DNA from: Chloroflexota bacterium
Lineage (GTDB): Bacteria; Chloroflexota; UBA5177; JANWHV01
Direction of reading: 5' to 3'
Length of the DNA stretch: 5,062 nt
Assembly (NCBI GenBank): GCA_028287725.1
Contig: JAQBPC010000545.1
Span: forward strand, 1-5,062
This document shows positions 1 to 5,062 of this stretch, piece after piece; position 1 is the stretch's first letter; the number at the start of each line of letters is the position of its first letter. Made by a program: the position numbers and the translations under genes. The notes under the pieces were generated by a model. The model made no database searches. It was not told where the DNA came from and saw nothing but the letters and a program-made list of their open reading frames with translations.

Positions 1-192
1 GCCCCGATGCTTCCCCTGCTTTTGCTGCAGGCGCCAATCAATTTGGGCCTCGATGTCGCGCTGCATACCCATCAGGATCTGCTGAGCAAGCTCCTGAGAG
101 GAACCGGTCGCTGCGCCATGCTCACCCCGCAGAAGCGCGCCGCCCTCACGGTCCGACGTCGAAGACTGGCCACCGTAGGAAACTTCGTTCAT
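1..192 (-). CDS. Unrecognised hydrophilic protein, N-terminal 64 codons (continues past left edge)
   Basis: This reading frame starts with ATG at 192-190 and stays open for 64 codons to the window edge. The start is supported by GGAG (complement of 201-204) with an 8-base spacer. The visible protein begins MNEVSYGGQSSTSDREGG. Residues 5-32 are rich in Gly, Ser and charged residues and are probably disordered. Residues 33-59 are Gln-rich and look like an amphipathic helix (ELAQQILMGMQRDIEAQIDW and onward), ending in a basic Lys/His/Arg patch. There is no signal peptide, membrane segment or known motif in the visible part. I do not recognise the family and assign no function. It lies 181 bp beyond the ABC operon on the same strand, so it may have its own promoter; a palindrome at 226-251 lies just upstream. 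The evidence is the ribosome binding site plus uninterrupted frame, so it could still be a chance frame. Confidence 0.6.
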   Translation of the reverse strand, partial: MNEVSYGGQSSTSDREGGALLRGEHGAATGSSQELAQQILMGMQRDIEAQIDWRLQQKQGKHRG

Positions 193-200
193 TGCCGCGT

Positions 201-204
201 CTCC
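201..204 (-). promoter_or_regulatory. Ribosome binding site of the partial gene at the left edge
   Basis: GGAG on the minus strand, 8 bases upstream of the ATG at 192. This is close to ideal Shine-Dalgarno spacing, and it is the main reason to accept this otherwise unrecognised frame and its start. Confidence 0.55.
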
Positions 205-225
205 ACGGGAGCAACAGAGCTGTTA

Positions 226-251
226 CGACATTTCGGCACGTGCCAGTGTCG
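226..251. promoter_or_regulatory. Interrupted palindrome upstream of the partial gene, possible operator
   Basis: The core GGCACGTGCC (235-244) is a perfect 10-bp palindrome. It is flanked by outer arms CGACA (226-230) and TGTCG (247-251), separated from the core by 4 and 2 bases. Symmetric sites of this size are typical of dimeric regulators, and this one sits 34-59 bases before the ATG at 192, where an operator or promoter-proximal site would be expected. In RNA it could instead form a hairpin in the 5' leader. No clear -35/-10 pair was found near it, so the regulatory role is inference. Confidence 0.35.
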
Positions 252-308
252 AGGCGAGCGGCGCCCGCGCAACTCTCAATCCATGGGTATGGTACCAGAG
301 CCTTCCGA

Positions 309-338
309 TCTGCGCACGTCGGGCGCTTCCCGCGCAGA
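309..338 (-). terminator. GC-rich stem-loop just after the ABC operon, possible terminator
   Basis: The arms TCTGCGC (309-315) and GCGCAGA (332-338) are perfectly complementary. Inside them GGG (321-323) pairs with CCC (329-331) around a 5-base loop, leaving a 5-base bulge at 316-320. The structure begins 35 bases after the stop codon of the last ABC gene, a usual place for a terminator. No run of U follows on the minus strand, so it is not a canonical intrinsic terminator. It could protect the mRNA 3' end, help Rho-dependent termination, or be chance in GC-rich DNA. Confidence 0.35.
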
Positions 339-373
339 CCATCCAGCTGCGAAACGGTGCGGCTCGCCCTGAC

Positions 374-1165
374 TCAGGAGCTCGCGCTGGTGTACGAACG
401 GACGGCGAATTTCCAGAACCACCGTGCGACAAAGAATAGGAACAGGGCTATCGCGGCGGCGCCTACTGCGCGCGCAGGATCCGCACGTCCAATGAACGCC
501 TCCGCGGGGACCGTGGTGATAAACGCGACGGGCACCACGAAGCTGAAAACAATGCGCGTCCAGCCGGGAAACGCCGTGACAGGAAATTGGCCGGCGCCAA
601 ACAATCCATGGAACAGCTCGGTGAGGTTCTCGATATTTACAAACCAAAACGCCGTCGTGGTGAGTATGAACCAGATTGCGTAGACGATCACCAAACCTGC
701 CAGGATGAGCACGATGCCGAGCGCAACGCCCCATGGTGTGGCGCTATGCAAGGTAATCACGGCCCAGAGCATCAGGCCGAGTCCGATGAGAATGTCGGAA
801 AGTCTGAAAATATTGACCTCTCGCGCCGAAACCAGGAACTGGCTATCGATCGGCTTCAACAATGTGAAATCCATGGTTCCGGTGCGGACTGCCTCAGAGA
901 CGCGGCTCAAGTTCGGTTGCAAAAATGTGGCGATGAAACCCTCAACCAGGGTAAAAAGGCCGACCACGACTATCGCCTCGCGATAGGTCCAGCCACCGAC
1001 GCGCTGGCCGTCGCTGAAGAGAATACTGAGTCCGAACAGCGCCCCTCCTGAGGCCAATATCGAGCTGGCGACATTGACCAAAAAATTGACTCGATACTCG
1101 AGCTGTGCGGAAACGCTTGCCCCCGCCAACAGCATTATCAACCTGAAATAGCGGCGAGGTCTCAT
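374..1165 (-). CDS. ABC-2 type transporter permease, second subunit (COG3694-like)
   Basis: This is an integral inner-membrane subunit of an ABC transporter, 263 residues from the chosen start MRPRRYFRL. About six hydrophobic segments are visible, near residues 27-50, 63-83, 121-139, 145-172, 203-220 and 233-251. The cytoplasmic stretch after helix 2 carries VRTGTMDFTLLKPIDSQF (93-110), and VPVAFITTVPAEAFIGR (211-227) follows the fifth segment. Both fit the ABC-2 permease group that pairs with COG4586 ATPases. I chose ATG 1165 rather than the in-frame ATG at 1240 because it forms an ATGA overlap with the upstream permease stop, it has GGAG at 1176-1179 with a 10-base spacer, and the extra 25 residues are polar and unlike a transporter N-terminus. 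It is last in the operon. The substrate is unknown. Membrane topology is a by-eye estimate. Confidence 0.85.
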   Translation of the reverse strand: MRPRRYFRLIMLLAGASVSAQLEYRVNFLVNVASSILASGGALFGLSILFSDGQRVGGWTYREAIVVVGLFTLVEGFIATFLQPNLSRVSEAVRTGTMDFTLLKPIDSQFLVSAREVNIFRLSDILIGLGLMLWAVITLHSATPWGVALGIVLILAGLVIVYAIWFILTTTAFWFVNIENLTELFHGLFGAGQFPVTAFPGWTRIVFSFVVPVAFITTVPAEAFIGRADPARAVGAAAIALFLFFVARWFWKFAVRSYTSASS

Positions 1166-1968
1166 GCGCCGACCGCTCCATACTGGCGCAGACCGCGTCG
1201 CCACAGCATGCCTCGAATCAGAATGAGCACAGACAGCCACAGTGCCTGAACTGCTAGTACGCGCAATATGCCACCGCCGGCTAGATTCCCGTTCAGGACC
1301 TGCACTGGGTAGTAGACGATGTATGGAAATGGCAACCAGTCAATGACGGCGCGAACCGAGGCGGGGTAGAGTGAGAGGGGCGCGAAGGCGCCTGTGAGAA
1401 AGCCCGCCACGACGTAATATAGCTCGTCGATCGCCGTAGCCTGCGTGGTCCAGAATGACAACAGGCCGGTACAGTACGAGAGTAAGAACCTGATGCCAAA
1501 GGCGAAGCCTACACACACTGTGTATGCCAGAACATGCGGTATATCCGGCGTTAGCTGCGTGCCGGGTACAAGATGAACGCCCACGAATAGAATTGCGATC
1601 ATGAGTGGGATGCGAAGGACCTTCTCTGTAACATGTGCGGCCAGCTCGTTCCAAATGGGGTCGAGCGGGCGCAGAAGCCGAGGCGAGAGCAACCCTTCGC
1701 GCACCAATCGATCGAGCTCCCATGCAGCCCAGGCCACAATGCACTGGTTGGTGAGCCAGACCGCCAGGAAGTAGGCTGCAAATGTGGCCGCGGTGAAACC
1801 GCCGACAGAGCCGCCGGAGGATGAAGCCTTCCCTATCCACACCGCCATCATGATCAGCGGAATCGAGCCGCTGAGCATCCAGATGATTATCTCGGCCCTA
1901 TATACCAGCATGTGCGCGAACCACACCGTAAAGAGCACGCGGGCCTTACGTGCGGCATGTCGTATCAT
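1162..1968 (-). CDS. ABC-2 type transporter permease, first subunit (COG4587-like)
   Basis: This is an integral membrane subunit of 268 residues that should pair with the following permease as a heterodimer served by the upstream ATPase. Hydrophobic segments lie near residues 26-46, 59-82, 117-137, 146-170, 177-200 and 234-254. A basic N-terminus (MIRHAARKAR) precedes the first helix. The cytoplasmic stretch REGLLSPRLLRPLDPIW (90-106) is the counterpart of the LLKPID stretch in the second permease, which suggests the two are distant homologues. WLPFPYIVYYPVQVLNG (211-227) is typical of this ABC-2 group. The ATG overlaps the ATPase stop as ATGA (1968-1965), and its own stop overlaps the next start the same way, so translational coupling is likely. 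No strong Shine-Dalgarno sequence precedes it, which fits coupling. Export is the likely direction for ABC-2 systems; the substrate cannot be inferred. Confidence 0.87.
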   Translation of the reverse strand: MIRHAARKARVLFTVWFAHMLVYRAEIIIWMLSGSIPLIMMAVWIGKASSSGGSVGGFTAATFAAYFLAVWLTNQCIVAWAAWELDRLVREGLLSPRLLRPLDPIWNELAAHVTEKVLRIPLMIAILFVGVHLVPGTQLTPDIPHVLAYTVCVGFAFGIRFLLSYCTGLLSFWTTQATAIDELYYVVAGFLTGAFAPLSLYPASVRAVIDWLPFPYIVYYPVQVLNGNLAGGGILRVLAVQALWLSVLILIRGMLWRRGLRQYGAVGA

Positions 1969-3065
1969 GCCACGCTTGCGGGCTCGCCGGCGGCTGCCTG
2001 GTCACGCTGCTCTGCACGCATCTGCGAGAACATCTGGCCAATGATCTCCTCAATCGGTGGATCTTCGATAGTAACATCCGCCACGGGCAGCTCCGCCAGG
2101 AGCCGCGCGGCGATGCGCGTCGTCTCGGCGCGCGGTACCTTCAGCTCGACGTTGAGCCCATCAAACGAGTGCACGTGCCCATACGAGGCGAGGTGCTCGA
2201 CGGTTACCGGCGTCGAAAGCTGGAGTCGAATTATCTTGGCAGGCGCCGTCTGCTCGACCAAACGTGAAAGATCGCCGTCAAAAATGATCCTGCCTTTGTC
2301 GATGACGATAATTCGGTTGCACAAGGCAGTCACGTCGGCCATATAGTGGCTCGTAAGCATCACAGTGGCGTTGTATCGCCGATTATAGTCCGCGACGAAC
2401 TCTCGAATGCGTACTTGCATGTTGACGTCAAGTCCAATCGTAGGCTCGTCGAGAAACAACACGCGCGGCCGATGCAGGGGCGCCGCGGCCAGCTCACACT
2501 TCATGCGCTCGCCAAGGCTCAGCTTTCTCACCTGCTTTTTGACGATCTGCTCGAGCTCGAGGGTCTCAATGAACTCGTGCATTGTCGCCTTGAACTGATC
2601 GTCCGGCACCTCGTAGATTGCTTGATTCACCAAAAAACTGTCATACGCCGGCAGGTCCCAGATCAGCTGTTGCTTCTGCCCCATCACCAGCGTGATCAGC
2701 TTCAGGAAACCGGTACGGCGCTCCTTTGGCGTGTATGGCCCAATCCGTACCTGCCCGCCCGAGGGGTGAAGGAGGCCGGCCAGCATTTTCAGCGTGGTCG
2801 TCTTCCCGGCCCCGTTCGGGCCGAGAAAGCCAACCATCTCGCCCGCTTCGAGATCAAACGAGACGCCGTCCACGGCATGCACCTGGCGAGAGTTACGGCG
2901 CACGAACGAGCGGAGTGAGCCGCGGATCCCCGGCTCCTTCTCATGCACCGTGTAGTGCTTCCGCAAATCACGCACGGTCACCGTAATCGAGGGATCGGCG
3001 GTCATCGATGTCAACTGGTTCTCCGATGTACGCATCGCACTGTCTGTCAGTAGGGGTACCGGCAT
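1965..3065 (-). CDS. ABC transporter ATP-binding protein (COG4586-like)
   Basis: This cytoplasmic ATPase drives the transporter formed with the two permeases downstream. In the 366-residue reading, the Walker A GPNGAGKT is at 82-89, a Q-loop region VMGQKQQL at 127-134, the signature LSLGERMK at 182-189, Walker B RVLFLDEPT at 201-209, the D-loop GLD at 211-213 and the switch His at 240. All residues needed for ATP hydrolysis appear intact. The LSLGE signature instead of LSGGQ and the early KEPGIRGSLRSFVRR segment (43-57) match the COG4586 group rather than ordinary drug-resistance ATPases. A C-terminal domain (about 265-345) follows the nucleotide-binding domain. The start is uncertain: ATG 3065 has only a weak upstream GGACGG, while a TTG at 3014 has GGAG (3021-3024) with a 6-base spacer, and ATG 3005 lies nearer the usual family N-terminus. 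It is the first gene of the operon. Confidence 0.92.
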   Translation of the reverse strand: MPVPLLTDSAMRTSENQLTSMTADPSITVTVRDLRKHYTVHEKEPGIRGSLRSFVRRNSRQVHAVDGVSFDLEAGEMVGFLGPNGAGKTTTLKMLAGLLHPSGGQVRIGPYTPKERRTGFLKLITLVMGQKQQLIWDLPAYDSFLVNQAIYEVPDDQFKATMHEFIETLELEQIVKKQVRKLSLGERMKCELAAAPLHRPRVLFLDEPTIGLDVNMQVRIREFVADYNRRYNATVMLTSHYMADVTALCNRIIVIDKGRIIFDGDLSRLVEQTAPAKIIRLQLSTPVTVEHLASYGHVHSFDGLNVELKVPRAETTRIAARLLAELPVADVTIEDPPIEEIIGQMFSQMRAEQRDQAAAGEPASVA

Positions 3066-3103
3066 GTCACCGTCCGACGTTCAAGTATGGAGGGCCACCA
3101 GCG

Positions 3104-3116
3104 CGTTATCCTAACG
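3104..3116. promoter_or_regulatory. Short dyad before the ABC operon, possible operator
   Basis: CGTTA (3104-3108) and TAACG (3112-3116) form a 13-bp dyad around a 3-base centre, 39-51 bases before the ATPase ATG at 3065. It overlaps TAGGAT (complement of 3108-3113), which has four matches to a -10 box and would give a leader of roughly 35 bases. No good -35 element lies at the right distance. Such a short dyad may be chance. Confidence 0.22.
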
Positions 3117-3188
3117 TACCGCGACAGCGGCCATTTGCGCAGCGCGATAGCTGTTAAACGCGCTACAGCGACAATAAACGAAGCGGCC

Positions 3189-3237
3189 GCAAGGCACAGC
3201 CCGACCGCCACGTGCAACGCAGCTCACGGCGCCTTGC
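3189..3237 (-). terminator. Inverted repeat downstream of the dehydratase gene, weak terminator candidate
   Basis: The arms GCAAGGC (3189-3195) and GCCTTGC (3231-3237) are perfect 7-bp complements enclosing 35 bases that can themselves fold imperfectly. Transcribed from the dehydratase side, the structure starts about 60 bases after the stop at 3299. Only a loosely T-rich stretch follows on the minus strand (complement of 3171-3182), not a proper U-run. It is listed because it is the best candidate for the transcript end between the dehydratase and the ABC operon. Confidence 0.22.
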
Positions 3238-3298
3238 TAGTGCCGATCGGAAGGCTTACCGTAGAGAATCGCCCCGCGGGGTCCGATCCTTTAAGACG

Positions 3299-5062
3299 TC
3301 AATTGGTGGGCGTCATCTTTTGCCTCGTGGCGCCATCGATCAGCGAAACGATTGCATCGACATCGGCAACACAGCCACCCCAGGTGCCACCCCCGACCGA
3401 TTGCAGCGCCGCCCAGAGTCGGGTGTCATCCGGCAAATCCGGATCTGGAGCGAGATCTGGACGCATCGGCCGCTGGTGCAGCACACGACTACCTTCCTCC
3501 GGCCCAAATAACGTGTCACCTTGGCCAACGAGATCGACGGAACCTTCGAGCGCCACGCGGTCCACCACGATTCTGACAAGGTCGCCGTCAAGCACTTTGC
3601 CGATTGGTCCGCCCGAGAGAGCTTCCGGGCCGATATGTCCGATGCAAGCACCGGTCGAAACACCGGAAAATCGTGCGTCAGTGAGCACTGCAACCTGCTT
3701 TCCAAACGGCAGAAACTTCAGTGCCGAGGTTATCTGATAGATTTCTTCCATTCCCGCTCCACGTGGACCGCGACAGATAAGCACAAGTATGTCGCCTGCC
3801 TTGATTCGCTCTGGGCCAAGGCTTTTGATGGCTGCAATTGCGGCACGCTCGCTTGTGAACACACGTGCCGGTCCAGTCTTACGGTAAATCCCATCCTCAT
3901 CTACCACGCTGGGGTCGATAGCGGTGCTCTTTATAACCGACCCTTCAGGGGCAAGGTTACCGCGCGGAAACGTCACCGTACTCGTAAGTCCTCGCGCCTT
4001 CGCCTGTGCCGGCGCCATGATCACTGTGTCCGGATCAATGCCGTCTTGCGACATAAGGTGATCCCGTAGGCTTGCGCGCCGCTGTGAACCCTCCCACCAA
4101 TCGAGCACGGCTCCAATGGTGATGCCGGCCACGGTCATCGCATCTTCGCGCAGCAGTCCAAGCGCACGAAGGTGGAGCATTACCTCCGGCACACCCCCGG
4201 CAAGGAACACCCGAACTGTGGGATGCCCCGTTGGACCGTTCGGCAAAACGTCGACCAGTCTCGGCACTTGCGTATTGATGTGATGCCAATCTTCAACGGT
4301 CGGCCGCCTGAGGCCCGCATGATAGGCAACGGCCGGCACATGCAGCAGTAAGTTGGTTGAGCCGCCAAACGCCGCATGTACTACCATTGCGTTGTGCAGC
4401 GCCGCATCTGTCAGGATGTCTCGGGTTGTAAGACCAGCGGACTCGTTCTGAACTGCCGCGCGAGCCGACCGCCTCGCCATATCCAGCCAGATCGGCTGGC
4501 CCGACGGAGCCAGCGCCGCGTGAGGCAGGGTCATGCCCAGGGCCTCCGCCACGACCTGAGACGTCGCGGCGGTGCCTAGAAACTGGCAGCCGCCGCCAGG
4601 TGAGGCACAGGCCCGGCATCCCATATCGGCAGCCTCTTGCAGGGTGATGATCTTATGCGCGAAGCGGGCGCCTATTGATTGCACTTTCCCTGCGTCTTCG
4701 CCCTCACTCGGCGGCAGCGACACACCGCCGGGCACCAGCACCGTGGGCAGATCGTGCATCGCGGCCAGGGCCAGCAACATTGCCGGCAGGCCCTTATCAC
4801 AGGTGGCGACGCCGATGACCGCCTTACGGGTCGGCAGCGACCGTATCAGGCGCCGAAACACGGTTGCCGCGTCATTCCGATATGCCAGGCTGTCCATCAT
4901 GCCGGTCGTGCCTTGCGTCCGGCCATCACAGGGGTCCGTGACGAAGCCCGCAAAAGGCACGGCGCCAAGCTGCCGAAGCTCTTCGGCCGCCGCTTTCATC
5001 AGCAGGCCCACCTCCCAATGGCCGGTGTGGTAGCCAAGCGCCACCGGCCTGCCGTCGTCGGC
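3299..5062 (-). CDS. yjhG: YjhG/YagF-family sugar-acid (D-xylonate-type) dehydratase, N-terminus outside window
   Basis: This is an Fe-S dehydratase of the IlvD/Edd superfamily, likely converting D-xylonate or a similar aldonate to the 2-keto-3-deoxy acid in the cytoplasm. 587 residues are visible before TGA at 3301-3299; E. coli YjhG, recalled as about 655 residues, suggests 70-80 are missing at the right edge. The GTG at 5044 is an internal Val, because the frame continues upstream with ADDGRP, which matches the family. Counting from the first visible residue, probable cluster cysteines are C45 (PCDGRTQGT), C88 (CDKGLPA) and C159 (GGGCQFLGT, spaced from EALG as in IlvD). K90 after C88 is the usual metal-site Lys. 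GNLAPEGSVIKSTA (368-381) and DARFSGVSTG (462-471), with the probable catalytic Ser466, are intact, as is GHIGPEALSGGPIG (475-488). It ends in the family-like LPDDTRLW segment (543-550) and a short tail. Substrate choice (xylonate or another aldonate) is inference. Confidence 0.93.
   Translation of the reverse strand, partial: ADDGRPVALGYHTGHWEVGLLMKAAAEELRQLGAVPFAGFVTDPCDGRTQGTTGMMDSLAYRNDAATVFRRLIRSLPTRKAVIGVATCDKGLPAMLLALAAMHDLPTVLVPGGVSLPPSEGEDAGKVQSIGARFAHKIITLQEAADMGCRACASPGGGCQFLGTAATSQVVAEALGMTLPHAALAPSGQPIWLDMARRSARAAVQNESAGLTTRDILTDAALHNAMVVHAAFGGSTNLLLHVPAVAYHAGLRRPTVEDWHHINTQVPRLVDVLPNGPTGHPTVRVFLAGGVPEVMLHLRALGLLREDAMTVAGITIGAVLDWWEGSQRRASLRDHLMSQDGIDPDTVIMAPAQAKARGLTSTVTFPRGNLAPEGSVIKSTAIDPSVVDEDGIYRKTGPARVFTSERAAIAAIKSLGPERIKAGDILVLICRGPRGAGMEEIYQITSALKFLPFGKQVAVLTDARFSGVSTGACIGHIGPEALSGGPIGKVLDGDLVRIVVDRVALEGSVDLVGQGDTLFGPEEGSRVLHQRPMRPDLAPDPDLPDDTRLWAALQSVGGGTWGGCVADVDAIVSLIDGATRQKMTPTN

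Larger units (their letters stand above)
3066..3298. other. 233-bp intergenic region holding the probable ABC operon promoter
   Basis: This gap separates the dehydratase stop from the ABC ATPase start. I found no supported gene: the longest minus-strand frame noticed is about 37 codons from a GTG, without a ribosome binding site. Four short inverted repeats are present: CGTTA/TAACG at 3104-3116, AGCGCG/CGCGCT at 3141-3164, GCAAGGC/GCCTTGC at 3189-3237, and GATCGGA/TCCGATC at 3245-3288, the last enclosing the palindrome CCCCGCGGGG at 3272-3281. The right part should contain the end of the dehydratase transcript and the left part the start of the ABC transcript. No convincing -35/-10 pair was seen; TAGGAT on the minus strand (3113-3108) is a lone -10-like sequence. 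Confidence 0.6.

Noticed and set aside
7..372. Plus-strand frame of 121 codons beginning MLPLLLLQAP
   Set aside because: No ribosome binding site is visible this close to the edge, the protein becomes Arg-rich and low in normal domains, and it lies antisense to a minus-strand frame with a good GGAG.
192..683. Plus-strand frame of 163 codons
   Set aside because: It runs antisense to the C-terminal half of a clear permease and its protein shows no domain pattern.
2346..2918. Plus-strand frame of 190 codons
   Set aside because: It is wholly antisense to the ABC ATPase, whose motifs are all intact; long antisense frames are common in GC-rich coding DNA.
3119..3232. Small minus-strand frame of about 37 codons from a GTG in the intergenic gap
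   Set aside because: It has no Shine-Dalgarno sequence, an unusual Cys/Arg-rich composition and no recognisable motif.
3272..3281. CCCCGCGGGG as a terminator hairpin for the dehydratase
   Set aside because: The perfect palindrome leaves at most a 3-bp stem with a 4-base loop and no U-tract follows, so it cannot act as an intrinsic terminator alone.
3087..3737. Plus-strand frame of 216 codons starting in the intergenic gap
   Set aside because: Two thirds of it is antisense to the dehydratase, and the part in the gap is compositionally random with no ribosome binding site.
5042..5044. GTG as the start codon of the dehydratase
   Set aside because: The frame continues upstream to the window edge with family-like residues (ADDGRP before the Val), so this is an internal valine and the real start is outside.

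Overview
The window is bacterial DNA of moderately high GC content (about 55-60% by eye). All four genes I can support lie on the minus strand, so transcription runs from right to left. No rRNA, tRNA, insertion sequence, CRISPR array or phage module was recognised. The sequence does not fix the taxon. The xylonate-dehydratase-like gene resembles the YjhG/YagF family best known from Proteobacteria, and a soil or plant-associated bacterium is a reasonable guess, no more.

Reading in the direction of transcription, the layout is as follows. (1) 5062-3299 holds most of a YjhG/YagF-type sugar-acid dehydratase of the IlvD/Edd superfamily; its first 70-80 residues lie beyond the right edge. (2) 3298-3066 is a 233-bp gap with several short inverted repeats and no convincing gene. 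(3) 3065-374 is a compact three-gene ABC-2 type transporter operon: an ATPase, then two different six-helix permeases. Both internal junctions are 4-base ATGA stop/start overlaps, so the genes are probably translationally coupled and the products form one complex. (4) 373-193 is a 181-bp gap with a GC-rich hairpin just after the operon and a perfect 10-bp palindrome with outer arms in front of the next gene. (5) 192-1 is the first 64 codons of an unrecognised hydrophilic protein that starts behind a good ribosome binding site and runs off the left edge.

The dehydratase probably removes water from an aldonic acid such as D-xylonate, giving a 2-keto-3-deoxy acid. The ABC system (COG4586/COG4587/COG3694 type, as judged from sequence pattern) is probably an exporter of unknown substrate. 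Nothing in the window ties transporter and dehydratase into one pathway, and the 233-bp gap suggests separate transcription units. I found no evidence for a previously undescribed system. The points most worth a second look are the unknown partial gene with its upstream dyad and the start-site corrections in the ABC operon.
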